A DNA stretch of 64,000 nucleotides from Streptomyces antnestii. Lineage in GTDB: Bacteria > Actinomycetota > Actinomycetes > Streptomycetales > Streptomycetaceae. The stretch spans positions 1 to 64,000 of the forward strand of contig NZ_RZYA01000024.1 in the NCBI RefSeq assembly GCF_004005495.1, read 5' to 3'. Positions 40,289 to 49,136 of the stretch are shown here, piece by piece (the stretch's first letter is position 1; each line of letters begins with the position of its first letter). The notes under the pieces were generated by a model. That model worked only from the letters and a program-made list of their open reading frames with translations, ran no database searches and was not told the DNA's origin. The translations under genes were made by a program, and so were the position numbers.

Positions 40289-41274
40289 TCTTCGAGGTCC
40301 CGCCAGTCCCTGGAGTCCGGGCTGTCGGCGACCCAGCCGTCGAGCAGCCCCCGCACGAGCGACGCGGGCGCCGCGACGCCACACTCGCGCTCGGGCACCC
40401 ACAGCTGGCCGTCGGTGCGGTGGCCGAGCGGTCCCGGATGGCCGGGTTCGCTGTGGTCGTGCGGGTCCAGGTGCTCGCCGTCGCCCTCGTCGGACGGCAT
40501 CCGCGACTCGGAGCACATCCGGCACAGCAGCCGCACGGAGGACGACCAGTCCTCGGCGGCGAACCCGGCGTCGGAGGCGAGCTGCTCCAGCGCGTCCCGG
40601 TCGGCCTCGGTCGCGGCCTCCAGGAGGACGACCCAGGTGGGGACGGGCGAGGGAGCCCACAGTTCGATCTCGTCGAAGACGGGGTACGCGTGCCCGGCGG
40701 CCGTCGTCCGCTCGCCGTGGGGCACTCCGTCGTGCAGGACGACCTCGCCCCAGCGGCGCCCGGAGGACGGCAGCGGGATCGACAGGACCTCCATACGGGC
40801 GGGGTCGAGCCTGCGCCCCCACACCACCTCGGCCTCCCCCTCCGGCGAAAGCCGCACGGCCGCGCTGCCCAGGTCCATCCCGGTGGGCTCGCCGGCGGCG
40901 GTCGCGCCGCCCGGCACCTTCAGTCCGTACGCCTGCCAGGCCCGCCGGGCGAGCGGCCAGTCCTGCAGGGCGGTGGCCGCGATGCCCACGTTCCACCAGT
41001 CGGGGGCGCCGGACTCGCGCTCCAGGAGGGCCACCGCGCGCAGGCCCGCGGCCCGCGCCTGCTCCCAGTCGTGCCGGAACTTGTGCAGCAGGGCGAGGTT
41101 GAACCACGACTCGGACAGCCACGGCTCGAGGTCGGCGGCCCGGGTGAGCAGCGCGCCGGCGTCCTCGTACCGGCCGTCGCCGATGAGCGTGAACGCCCGA
41201 TCGGTGGCCTGCCGCCATGAGGCGGAGGGCCGGTGCCGTCCCTTGCCGAAGATCCTCACGATTCCCGCCTGCAT
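40279..41274 (-). CDS. TPR-like hypothetical protein
   Basis: 331 aa from ATG 41274. Residues 15-130 contain TPR-like helices (ATDRAFTLIGDGRYEDAGALLTRAADLEP, SWFNLALLHKFRHDWEQARAAGLRAVALL). The rest is a mixed domain with WVVLLEAATEADRDALEQLASDAGF and a CRMCSES pair. It belongs to a conserved streptomycete family without known role. A GTG at 41262 region is an alternative start; the long frame to 41406 has no SD. Confidence 0.75.
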   Translation of the reverse strand: MQAGIVRIFGKGRHRPSASWRQATDRAFTLIGDGRYEDAGALLTRAADLEPWLSESWFNLALLHKFRHDWEQARAAGLRAVALLERESGAPDWWNVGIAATALQDWPLARRAWQAYGLKVPGGATAAGEPTGMDLGSAAVRLSPEGEAEVVWGRRLDPARMEVLSIPLPSSGRRWGEVVLHDGVPHGERTTAAGHAYPVFDEIELWAPSPVPTWVVLLEAATEADRDALEQLASDAGFAAEDWSSSVRLLCRMCSESRMPSDEGDGEHLDPHDHSEPGHPGPLGHRTDGQLWVPERECGVAAPASLVRGLLDGWVADSPDSRDWRDLEEVC

Positions 41275-41409
41275 TCCCGCCTGTCGGTCCGGGGGGCAGT
41301 GCCCTCGGGGGGCCTTCCCCCTCAGAGCACGGCCGGGGCCGGAGCCCCCGGACATCCTCTTCTTCGCATCCAACCACGTACGGCCGGACAGTCGCTCATT
41401 ACCCATGGG

Positions 41410-42690
41410 TTACCCCGCGGGAGGCAGGGTCACCCCGCCCCTCGACACGACCCTGGCCAGGGATTCCACCACATCCGGCTGGTGATCGCGCCCCGTCGCG
41501 AGACGCAGCCTCTCCAGGGCGGTGAGGGAGCCCTGGGGGCCTTCTCCCCGGGCCATCTCGTCGTATGCGTTGGCGGTACGGACGATCCTGGCACTGAGAG
41601 GCTGCTCACGGTAGGGGTCGGCCTGACGCTCGACGACGACGGCGACCTCGGCATCCACACCCGTCTGGCGCACGACGGCCCCCCCGAGCAGCGCGATCCT
41701 GCGCTGCTCCTGGGCGGGCAGGGCGGCGGTGGCGCCGTCGGCGATGGGGTCGACGAGGGACAGCTGCCCGATGTCGTGCATGAGGGCGGCGTACTCCAGG
41801 ACGGTGAGGCCGGGTTCGGACAGGCCGAGGTCGCGGCCCACGGCGCGGCTGAGCGCCGCCACGCGCAGCGCGTGACCCTGCGGTGTGTAGCCGGCGATCT
41901 CGGTGGCGCGGGCCAGCGACGTGATGGTCTGCCGGTACGTGGTCCGCACGGCGGCGTACCGGCGGAAGGCGAGCTGGGTGAGGAGCAGGGGGAGGCAGAA
42001 GACGGGCAGGGCCCACAGTCCTGCGACGGCCACGGCGAGGGCCATGACGGCGCCGGTCGCGCCCACCGCCGAGCCGATGCCGATCATGGCCCGCAGCTCG
42101 TCCCTGAGCAGCGGCCCGAACGGCCAGCCGGTGCGGGCGTGCGCCATGACGGCGGCGAGTACGGCGTCGCACAGGGCGGTCAGGACGAGGAGCAGAACGA
42201 GGAGCAGGGCGTAGGCGGCGCCGTCGCCGAACCAGGCGCCGAACCGGCCCTGGTTGTAGAGGGGTTGGAAGCAGACGGCGGCGAACGCGACGGTGAGGAC
42301 GCGCCGTGCCATGTGGTCGGCGGACGGCCCGCGCCCGCGTGCGAGGTGCGGCACGCAGCCGACGAGCCCCGCCGCGACGACCACGGCGACGACCTGGAGC
42401 GCCCCGTGGTGCGTGGCCCGCCCCGCCGTCTCCCCGAGCAGGGCGTACGCGAGCGCGCCGGCGGCCCCCAGGGGTGCGGGCTCCCGGTCCCCTCCGGGAG
42501 ATCCCCAGCGGGCGAGTTCGCCGACGGCGATGAACACGCCGAAGGCGAGGGCCGTCCCCGGTTCCTCGACGCCGGTCCAGAGGGTGCCGCCGACCGCGGC
42601 GGCGGTGAGCGCGAGTGCGAGCCCATGGACGGCCACGGTCGTGGTGAGCGCCCGGCCGCTCCGCGTCCCGGGGGCCTCCGCCCAGGTCAA
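41410..42690 (-). CDS. Membrane protein with degenerate HD domain
   Basis: 426 aa. About eight hydrophobic segments (VHGLALALTAAAVG, VVAVVVAAGLVGCV, LLLVLLLVLTALCDAVL, LWALPVFCLPLLLTQL), then a cytosolic HD domain: GHALRVAALSRAVGRDLGL, YAALMHDIGQLSLVDP. The HD pair is present, but the HHE..DG.GYP loop is replaced by an unrelated stretch around VVRQTGVDAEVAV, so cyclic-di-GMP hydrolysis is unlikely. TTG 42690 overlaps the stop of the HD-GYP gene (TTGA); GTG 42636 is the alternative. Confidence 0.75.
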   Translation of the reverse strand: MTWAEAPGTRSGRALTTTVAVHGLALALTAAAVGGTLWTGVEEPGTALAFGVFIAVGELARWGSPGGDREPAPLGAAGALAYALLGETAGRATHHGALQVVAVVVAAGLVGCVPHLARGRGPSADHMARRVLTVAFAAVCFQPLYNQGRFGAWFGDGAAYALLLVLLLVLTALCDAVLAAVMAHARTGWPFGPLLRDELRAMIGIGSAVGATGAVMALAVAVAGLWALPVFCLPLLLTQLAFRRYAAVRTTYRQTITSLARATEIAGYTPQGHALRVAALSRAVGRDLGLSEPGLTVLEYAALMHDIGQLSLVDPIADGATAALPAQEQRRIALLGGAVVRQTGVDAEVAVVVERQADPYREQPLSARIVRTANAYDEMARGEGPQGSLTALERLRLATGRDHQPDVVESLARVVSRGGVTLPPAG

Positions 42691-44012
42691 CGCGGAGCCG
42701 CCCGCCGCGCGGCGCGGGGACCCGGCAGCTGAGGGGCGGGCTCGTCCGCCGTCACGGCGGGGCGCCACCCGTGCTGCCCGAGCGCCCGCACGAGCGCCCC
42801 GACCATCTGCGGGTCGAACTGCGCGCCCGCGCACCGGGAGAGCTCGGCGAGCGCGGCGTCGACGGGCCGGGCCCGCGAGTAGGACCGGGTGGACGTCATG
42901 GCGTCGAAGGCGTCGGCGACGGCCACCACCCGCGCGAACTCCGGGATCTGCGACCCGGTGAGCCCGTAGGGGTAGCCGCTGCCGTCCATCCGCTCGTGGT
43001 GGTGCAGGATCGCCGCCCGTGCCTCTCCGAGGAATCCGATGCCGCGCACCATCTCGTGCCCGTACTCGGGGTGCAGTTCGATGACGCGCCGCTCCTCGGG
43101 GGTCAGCGGGCCGTCCTTGCGCAGCAGACGGGTGGGGACGCCGAGTTTGCCGACGTCGTGCAGGATCCCGGCGAACCTGAGGACCTCGGCCCGCTCGTCC
43201 GCCATGCCGAGTTCGCGGGCGATCATCATGGACGCCTGGCCGACCCGCTCGCTGTGGCCGCGCGTGTAGCCGTCCTTGATGTCGACGGCCTGCACGAGCG
43301 CCCGGATCGTCGCCTGGTGGGCGGCGCGCTCGCGGTGGTACTGGGCGAACACCCAGCAGGAGATGTACATCGGCAGCAGCACGAGCAGCGCCGCGAGGGG
43401 CCCGTAGGGGCTGCGCCACAGGACGGCCATCATGAGGCCCGCCAGGCCGTGCACGGCGACGGGGGCGAGGGCCCGCGGGAACAGACCGCGCCAGGCGGCC
43501 CGCAGCGGGACGCGTTCGGCGGCGGCGAGGATCGCGCCGTCCAGGAGGGCGAGGACGGCGCAGAACACCAGGACGGCCGCTCCGGCGGGCACGAGGGCGT
43601 ACGGGAAGTGGGGCGCGGACACCGCCGCGGTGCCGCCGAGCGCCGCGTGGACACGGGCGGCGGCCCAGGTGGCGAGGGCCAGCTGGGCGGCGCGCCAGGC
43701 GCGGCGGGGGGCGGCCGGGCGCCGGTCGGTCGTGGCGAGGAGCGCGCCGGGCACGGCGACGAGGGCGGCGGCCGCCGGCGGCAGGAGGAACGCCCCGGCG
43801 AGCAGGACGGGGAAGAAGGTGCCCATGCCCTGCGGCACGCGTCGCCCGATCACGCGGCACCGGCCCGCGTGTTCGCACGCGGCGTACAGGGCGGCGAGGA
43901 GGGCGACGGCGGGCCACGGGGTCGTGGGGCCGGCGGCGGGGGCGGCGCACACGAGGGCGCCGGCGACCGCGCACAGGACGCAGCCGAGGGCCAGAGGCGG
44001 AACCGTCCGCAT
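42687..44012 (-). CDS. Membrane-bound HD-GYP domain protein
   Basis: 441 aa. Six to seven membrane spans to about residue 230 (VLVFCAVLALLDGAIL, AALLVLLPMYISCWVF), then HD-GYP: GHSERVGQASMMIAREL, FAGILHDVGKLGVP, HHHERMDGSGYPYGL, VVAVADAFDAMTSTRSY. All metal and GYP residues are intact, so c-di-GMP (or related) phosphodiesterase is the expected activity. GGGGAGG precedes ATG 44012. Coupled to the degenerate HD gene. Confidence 0.92.
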   Translation of the reverse strand: MRTVPPLALGCVLCAVAGALVCAAPAAGPTTPWPAVALLAALYAACEHAGRCRVIGRRVPQGMGTFFPVLLAGAFLLPPAAAALVAVPGALLATTDRRPAAPRRAWRAAQLALATWAAARVHAALGGTAAVSAPHFPYALVPAGAAVLVFCAVLALLDGAILAAAERVPLRAAWRGLFPRALAPVAVHGLAGLMMAVLWRSPYGPLAALLVLLPMYISCWVFAQYHRERAAHQATIRALVQAVDIKDGYTRGHSERVGQASMMIARELGMADERAEVLRFAGILHDVGKLGVPTRLLRKDGPLTPEERRVIELHPEYGHEMVRGIGFLGEARAAILHHHERMDGSGYPYGLTGSQIPEFARVVAVADAFDAMTSTRSYSRARPVDAALAELSRCAGAQFDPQMVGALVRALGQHGWRPAVTADEPAPQLPGPRAARRAAPR

Positions 44013-44147
44013 GCCGAGTCCCCTCCCCGTGTCCGCTTCAGCTTCCGGAGAATAGGGCGAGGGGACGGGTGCGCGGGCGGCATCGCGAGGATTGCCCGGG
44101 CCACCGGCGGCGGATTAGCACATTCGGGTGACAGCGGCACGGAACGG

Positions 44148-44183
44148 CGGCGGGACGTGACGTACCGCCGTCACGTCCCGCCG
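44148..44183 (-). terminator. Terminator after rsrA
   Basis: Perfect 15-bp arms cggcgggacgtgacg / cgtcacgtcccgccg (44148-44162, 44169-44183), 6-nt loop. Confidence 0.88.
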
Positions 44184-44211
44184 ATGCAGTGCTTTAGAGG
44201 ATCAGGGCCGT

Positions 44212-44523
44212 TCAGGCTTCCCGGAGCTTCGGTGCCGAGGCCGTCACGTCCTGGTCGGGCACGGCCTGCCCGGACCGGATGAGCTCGATGCGGCCCATGA
44301 CCTTCGACCGCAGGTCGGTCGGTACGTCGTCCTGGCCGCAGCACCGCTTGACCAGCTTCTTCACGGCCTGCTCCAGGCCGTACTTCTCCAGGCACGGAGA
44401 GCACTCCTCGAAGTGCGTCTCGAACTTCGTGCAGTCGCTGTCCGGCATCTCGTGGTCGAGGAACTCGTAGAGATGGTCGAGGACTTCACTGCAATCCGTC
44501 TCGTGCGGCTCTCCGCAGCTCAT
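44212..44523 (-). CDS. rsrA: Redox-sensing zinc anti-sigma factor RsrA
   Basis: 103 aa, ZAS family. Cysteines 3, 11, 31, 41, 44, 61, 62 and His 37 (HFEECSPC is the HxxxCxxC motif). Reduced RsrA binds zinc and SigR; disulfide formation releases SigR. The seven-Cys pattern equals S. coelicolor RsrA. Its ATG overlaps the sigR stop. Confidence 0.97.
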   Translation of the reverse strand: MSCGEPHETDCSEVLDHLYEFLDHEMPDSDCTKFETHFEECSPCLEKYGLEQAVKKLVKRCCGQDDVPTDLRSKVMGRIELIRSGQAVPDQDVTASAPKLREA

Positions 44524-45185
44524 GAGCCCGAGCCTTTCGCTTCGTTCGACTCGCCGGCGCCGGCCGGGACCAGCCCACGGTCGCGGGCGTAGTCCTCGAG
44601 CATGCCGCGCAGCTGGCGACGGCCCCGGTGCAGCCGGGACATCACCGTACCGATGGGTGTACCCATGATGTCCGCGATCTCCTTGTACGCAAAGCCCTCT
44701 ACGTCGGCCAGATAGACCGCGATGCGGAACTCCTCGGGGATCGCCTGGAGCGCCGACTTCACGTCCGAGTCGGGCAGGTGGTCGAGCGCCTGCGACTCGG
44801 CGGAACGCAGGCCGGTCGACATGTGCGACTCGGCGCGCGCCAGCTGCCAGTCCTCGATCTCCTCGGCAGCACTGCGCTGGGGCTCGCGCTGCTTCTTGCG
44901 GTACGAGTTGATGAACGTGTTCGTGAGAATGCGGTACAGCCACGCCTTGAGGTTGGTGCCCTCGCGGAACTGGTGGAACGACGCGTACGCCTTCGCGTAG
45001 GTCTCCTGCACCAGGTCCTCGGCGTCGGCCGGGTTGCGCGTCATGCGCAGCGCAGCCGAGTACATCTGGTCGAGGAACGTGAGCGCGTCCCGCTCGAAGC
45101 GCGCATTGCGCTCCGTCGCGGACTCCTCGGGCTCTTCCGCCTGGCCGCGTTCGGTACCTGCGTCGGTCCCTGTGACCGGACCCAC
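44520..45185 (-). CDS. sigR: Disulfide-stress ECF sigma factor SigR
   Basis: 221 aa in the short form. Region 2: FLDQMYSAALRMTRNPADAEDLVQETYAKAYASF and LKAWLYRILTNTFINSYRKKQ; region 4: FRIAVYLADVEGFAYKEIADIMGTPIGTVMSRLHRGRRQL. GTG 45185 gives VGPVTGTDAG, the stable form. An in-frame ATG at 45350 adds exactly 55 residues (MGSTICPSRS and on), matching the unstable long form SigR' of S. coelicolor made under oxidative stress. The promoter at 45428-45453 would produce that transcript. Regulates thioredoxin and mycothiol genes. Confidence 0.97.
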   Translation of the reverse strand: MGPVTGTDAGTERGQAEEPEESATERNARFERDALTFLDQMYSAALRMTRNPADAEDLVQETYAKAYASFHQFREGTNLKAWLYRILTNTFINSYRKKQREPQRSAAEEIEDWQLARAESHMSTGLRSAESQALDHLPDSDVKSALQAIPEEFRIAVYLADVEGFAYKEIADIMGTPIGTVMSRLHRGRRQLRGMLEDYARDRGLVPAGAGESNEAKGSGS

Positions 45186-45350
45186 CTCCTCCAACGACGT
45201 CGCGGGGCCGAACGGGACCCCACTCGAAACGGAGGATAGACGACGATCCGGTCCCCCCGCCGCCCGAATGGGGGCGGTCTTCGCCGCGTGCAGCACGCTC
45301 CACTCCAGGTCAGCGGCGCTGCTGCGGCTCGGGCAGATGGTCGAACCCAT
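45186..45350 (-). other. sigR: N-terminal extension of SigR (SigR' isoform)
   Basis: 55 codons from ATG 45350 continuous with sigR. They encode two short segments (LEWSVLHAAKTAPIR, LSSVSSGVPFGPATS). In S. coelicolor this extension makes the protein ClpP-unstable and closes a feedback loop. Confidence 0.8.
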
Positions 45351-45427
45351 GCGGCGGACTTCCTCTCGTAAGACTCGTACGTTGTCGCAAAATCTTCGAC
45401 AGCGTTCGCACGCCATCTGCTCCGCAC

Positions 45428-45453
45428 AACAGAAGTGCGCCGCGCAACATTCC
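45428..45453 (-). promoter_or_regulatory. SigR-dependent promoter of sigR (p2)
   Basis: On the minus strand GGAAT (45453-45449), 18 bases, then GTT (45430-45428): exact match to the SigR consensus GGAAT-N18-GTT. The start point would be near 45422, about 70 nt before ATG 45350. Confidence 0.9.
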
Positions 45454-45459
45454 CAGGTG

Positions 45460-46146
45460 CTATGCGAGTGATCCGGCCCACTTCACGACGGCGTCCGTGA
45501 TGAGGGCGACGGCCTCGTCCTGCCCGATGTCCGCCCGCTTCGGCACCGCGAACCCGTGGTCCCCGTAAGGGACTTCGACGAGTTCGTAAGCGGTCGAGTC
45601 GGGGAACTCGGCCGGCTTCCCGAAAGGGTCGTTGCCGCCCTGGACGACGAGGGTGGGGACCCCGGCGCCGAGGAGTTCGTCGGCGCGGGACTTCTCGGGG
45701 CGGCCCGGCGGATGCAGCGGGAAGCTCAGGGCGAGGACGCCGGCCGCGCCGAGCTCCACCGCCGTGCGGCACGCGACGCGCGCGCCCGCGCTGCGCCCGC
45801 CCGCGACGACCGGGAGCCCGGGCCGCGCCAGGGCGGGCCACACGCCGCGCCAGCCCACGTCCAGGGTCTTCGGCGCGGGCGCCACCTTCTTGCCGGCCAC
45901 GCGCCACGGCTGCTCGACGAGCGCGACGCTCACGCCGTGGGCGGGCAGCTCGGCGGCGATGGCCTTCAGGTCGCGCGCCTCGATGCCGCCGCCGGCGCCG
46001 TGGCTGAGCGCCAGGACGAGCCGGGCCTTCTTCGCGGGCGCCGGATGCCAGGTGATACGCGCCTCACCGGCGTCGGTCTCGACGAGCTCGCTACGGGGCT
46101 CGTTACGGGACGTGTTCCTGGGCACATCAGAAGCTTTCTGGGTCAC
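45460..46146 (-). CDS. Alpha/beta hydrolase family protein (KANSL3/TEX30-like)
   Basis: 228 aa. VLALSHGAGGGIEARDL is the oxyanion loop; the nucleophile elbow is AGGRSAGARVA (GxSxG); TLVVQGGNDPFGKP carries the Asp and EVPYGDHGFAVP the His. Intact triad, so an esterase-like activity is likely; the substrate is unknown. GTG 46146 stands one base after the SRAP stop: probably one operon. Confidence 0.85.
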   Translation of the reverse strand: MTQKASDVPRNTSRNEPRSELVETDAGEARITWHPAPAKKARLVLALSHGAGGGIEARDLKAIAAELPAHGVSVALVEQPWRVAGKKVAPAPKTLDVGWRGVWPALARPGLPVVAGGRSAGARVACRTAVELGAAGVLALSFPLHPPGRPEKSRADELLGAGVPTLVVQGGNDPFGKPAEFPDSTAYELVEVPYGDHGFAVPKRADIGQDEAVALITDAVVKWAGSLA

Positions 46147-46147
46147 G

Positions 46148-46963
46148 TCAGAAAAGTGTGCCCTCTTCGGGCCCCTCCAGCTCCTTGAGCAGCTCCGGCC
46201 CGTTGTTGCGTACGTTGCTGACCGACGTCGACACGGGATACGCCCGCATCAGGCCCTCCGGCGGCGGCGCGAGCAGCGGCCTCAGGTCGTCGACGTCGGT
46301 GCGGAACGGGTCGAGCCAGGCGTCCCAGCGGTCCGGGGTGAGCATCAGCGGCATCCGGGGGTGGATGTCGGCGAGCGAGCGGGGGCCCTCGGCGGGCGCC
46401 ACCGCGAGCGGCGCGGTCTCCGCCTCGGTGGTGATCACGGTGCACGTCACCCACCAGGCGAGGGGGTGCTCGTCGGGCAGGGTGCGGTCGCGCCAGAACT
46501 CGTACAGGCCGGCCATCGCGAAGACGGAGCCGTCGGCGGGCGTCACGAAGTAGGGCTGCTTGCGGGGCCGCTTCTTCTTGCCCTCGACCTCCAGGTCGCG
46601 CTCGGCGTCCCCGGTCACCCACTCGTAATAGCCGTCGGCTGGCAGGATGCAGCGCCGGCTCGCGAAGGCCCGGCGGTAGCTCGGCTTCTCGTACACCGTC
46701 TCGGCGCGCGCGTTGATCATCCGGGCGCCGCCCTCGGGGGTCTTCGCCCACGACGGGACGAGGCCCCACTTGAGGGTGCGCAGCTGGCGAACCGGATTCC
46801 GGTCGGCGGCGTCCTTCACAGGGCGGTCGAGAACCGCGTAGACCTCTTTGGTCGGGGCCACGTTGTAGTCGGGCGCGAGGGCCTCCTCGGGCTCCCACTT
46901 CTCGATCTCAAAGATTCCTGCGAGATCCTCGGGCCTACGACTCGATGCATACCGTCCGCACAT
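46148..46963 (-). CDS. SOS response-associated peptidase (SRAP, YedK/HMCES-like)
   Basis: 271 aa. Begins MCGRYAS so that Cys2 becomes N-terminal after Met removal; NVAPTKEVYAVL, WGLVPSWAK, INARAETV (Asn), ADGYYEW (catalytic Glu) and HPRMPLML (His) are all present. It forms a stable thiazolidine crosslink with abasic sites in single-stranded DNA and protects them. The start is fixed by Cys2; an upstream in-frame start at 46972 would bury it. Confidence 0.94.
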   Translation of the reverse strand: MCGRYASSRRPEDLAGIFEIEKWEPEEALAPDYNVAPTKEVYAVLDRPVKDAADRNPVRQLRTLKWGLVPSWAKTPEGGARMINARAETVYEKPSYRRAFASRRCILPADGYYEWVTGDAERDLEVEGKKKRPRKQPYFVTPADGSVFAMAGLYEFWRDRTLPDEHPLAWWVTCTVITTEAETAPLAVAPAEGPRSLADIHPRMPLMLTPDRWDAWLDPFRTDVDDLRPLLAPPPEGLMRAYPVSTSVSNVRNNGPELLKELEGPEEGTLF

Positions 46964-47013
46964 ACGTGCCACAGTGCCAGAATCCGGCCGACCAGAGGGA
47001 GCCTTCCCCCACC

Positions 47014-47736
47014 ATGTACGTCATCGCGAGTACCGGCGCCGCCGACCTGTGGGACCGGGTCTTCGGCAGCCAGCCCGACCCGGACCAGTGGGTGGTGTTC
47101 GCCACAGCGGCGCTCGCGCTCGCCGCGATCGTCCCCCGCAACATATGGCGGCTCTCCCGCAACGCGATCACCATCGCCCACGAGGGCGGGCACGGCATCG
47201 TGGCCCTGCTCACCGGGCGCCGTCTCGACGGCATCAGGCTGCACTCCGACACCAGCGGCCTCACCGTCAGCCGCGGCAAGCCGTCGGGCCTCGGCATGAT
47301 CCTGACCGCGGCCGCCGGCTACACCGCTCCCCCGCTGCTCGGCCTCGGCGGCGCCGCGCTGCTCTCCGCCGGGCACATCACGGCCCTCCTGTGGCTGGCC
47401 ACGGCCCTGCTGGTGGCGCTGCTCGTGATGATCAGGAACGCGTACGGCGCCCTGACCGTGATCGTGACGGGCGGCGTCTTCGTGCTCGTGTCCTGGCTGG
47501 CGGGCCCGCAGGTGCAGGCGGCGTTCGGCTACGTCGTCGTGTGGTTCCTGCTCCTGGGCGGCGTGCGGCCCGCGTTCGAGCTGCAGAGCAAGCGCCGGCG
47601 GGGCGGGGCCGGGGACTCCGACGCGGACCAGCTGTCCCGGCTCACCCACGTACCGGCGGGCATGTGGCTGTTCTTCTTCCACGCGGTGTCACTGTGCTCG
47701 CTGATCGGCGGCGGGCGCTGGCTGCTGGGCCTCTGA
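47014..47736 (+). CDS. M50-like membrane metallopeptidase
   Basis: 240 aa. HExxH in TIAHEGGHGIVALLTGR within the second hydrophobic segment; GLGMILTAAAGYTAPPLLGLGGAAL and further spans follow. A distal Asp/Asn motif of site-2 proteases is not obvious, so catalytic competence is uncertain. M50B-like proteins of this size are common in actinobacteria. Divergent from the SRAP gene over 50 bp; ATG 47014. Confidence 0.85.
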   Translation: MYVIASTGAADLWDRVFGSQPDPDQWVVFATAALALAAIVPRNIWRLSRNAITIAHEGGHGIVALLTGRRLDGIRLHSDTSGLTVSRGKPSGLGMILTAAAGYTAPPLLGLGGAALLSAGHITALLWLATALLVALLVMIRNAYGALTVIVTGGVFVLVSWLAGPQVQAAFGYVVVWFLLLGGVRPAFELQSKRRRGGAGDSDADQLSRLTHVPAGMWLFFFHAVSLCSLIGGGRWLLGL

Positions 47737-47803
47737 GCTCCCCCTGTCCCCGGGTGGGGGCGCGTGATCCGGTCCGATCGCCTGAGCCCACTAAAGTAAA
47801 GGC

Positions 47804-49120
47804 ATGACCGAAAACCCCGCGCACACCGACCTCTGGCCCGCCCCGCACGCGAGCGGCCCCGTCTCCGCGACGGTCCATGTGCCGGGATCGAAGTCGGTCA
47901 CCAACCGCGCGCTCGTCCTGGCCGCCCTCGCCGCCGAGCCCGGCTGGCTGCGCCGCCCGCTCCGCTCGCGCGACACTCTCCTGATGGCGGCCGCCCTGCG
48001 CGCCATGGGCGTCGGCATCGAGGAGGGCGTGGGCCCGGACGGTTCGGGCGAGGCCTGGCGCGTCATCCCTTCGGGGCTTCACGGGCCCGCCACGGTGGAC
48101 GTGGGCAACGCCGGCACGGTGATGCGTTTCCTGCCCCCGGTCGCGGCGCTCGCCGACGGCCCGGTGCGCTTCGACGGCGACCCCCGGTCCTACGAGCGGC
48201 CGCTGAACGGCGTGATCGACGCGCTGCGCGTCCTCGGCGCCCGGATCGACGACGACAGCCGCGGCTCGCTCCCGATGACCGTGCACGGCGTCGGCGCCCT
48301 CGACGGCGGCCGGGTCGAGATCGACGCGTCCTCGTCGTCCCAGTTCGTCAGCGCCCTCCTGCTGTCCGGCCCCCGCTTCAACCAGGGAGTCGAGGTGCGC
48401 CACGTCGGCGGCCCGCTGCCCTCGATGCCGCACATCCGGATGACCGTCGACATGCTCCGCACGGTCGGCGCCCAGGTCGACACCCCGGAGTCCGGCGGCG
48501 AGCCGAACGTCTGGCGGGTCACGTCGGGCGCGCTGCTCGGCCGTGATCTGACGGTGGAGCCCGACCTGTCGAACGCCCAGCCGTTCCTGGCCGCGGCCCT
48601 GGTCACCGGCGGCACGGTCACCGTCCCCGACTGGCCCGAGCACACCACGCAGCCCGGCGACCGGCTGCGCGAGATCTTCACCGAGATGGGCGGCTCCTGC
48701 GAACTGACCGAGAAGGGCCTGGAGTTCACCGGGTCCGGCTCGATCCACGGCATCGACGTCGACCTGAGCGAGGTCGGCGAGCTGACGCCGGGCATCGCGG
48801 CGGTCGCGGCCCTCGCCGACTCCCCCTCCACGCTCCGGGGCGTCGCGCACCTGCGCCTGCACGAGACGGACCGCCTGGCCGCGCTCACCAAGGAGATCAA
48901 CGAGCTGGGCGGCGACGTCACCGAGACCGCCGACGGCCTGCACATCCGCCCGCGCCCCCTGCACGGCGGGACCTTCCACACGTACGACGACCACCGCATG
49001 GCCACCGCGGGCGCGATCATCGGGCTCGCCGTGCCGGGCGTGGAGATCGAGAACGTGGGGACGACGGCCAAGACTCTGCCGGACTTCCCCGACCTGTGGG
49101 CCGGGATGCTGGGGAACTGA
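47804..49120 (+). CDS. aroA: 5-enolpyruvylshikimate-3-phosphate synthase
   Basis: 438 aa. PGSKSVTNRALVLAALA (substrate-binding Lys/Ser), VGNAGTVMRFLPP, DGDPRSYERPL and HETDRLAALTKEI, DDHRMATAGAI: complete enzyme of the shikimate pathway, making EPSP from shikimate-3-P and PEP. TAAAGT lies 6 nt before the ATG without SD: leaderless. RsgA follows after 16 bp. Confidence 0.97.
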   Translation: MTENPAHTDLWPAPHASGPVSATVHVPGSKSVTNRALVLAALAAEPGWLRRPLRSRDTLLMAAALRAMGVGIEEGVGPDGSGEAWRVIPSGLHGPATVDVGNAGTVMRFLPPVAALADGPVRFDGDPRSYERPLNGVIDALRVLGARIDDDSRGSLPMTVHGVGALDGGRVEIDASSSSQFVSALLLSGPRFNQGVEVRHVGGPLPSMPHIRMTVDMLRTVGAQVDTPESGGEPNVWRVTSGALLGRDLTVEPDLSNAQPFLAAALVTGGTVTVPDWPEHTTQPGDRLREIFTEMGGSCELTEKGLEFTGSGSIHGIDVDLSEVGELTPGIAAVAALADSPSTLRGVAHLRLHETDRLAALTKEINELGGDVTETADGLHIRPRPLHGGTFHTYDDHRMATAGAIIGLAVPGVEIENVGTTAKTLPDFPDLWAGMLGN

Positions 49121-49136
49121 CGGGCGGATCGAGATC

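Noticed and set aside
45185..45416. SigR starting at 45416 (MACERCRR)
   Set aside because: The SigR' start at 45350 lies downstream of the p2 transcription start; 45416 would leave only about 6 bases of leader and does not match the known 55-residue extension.
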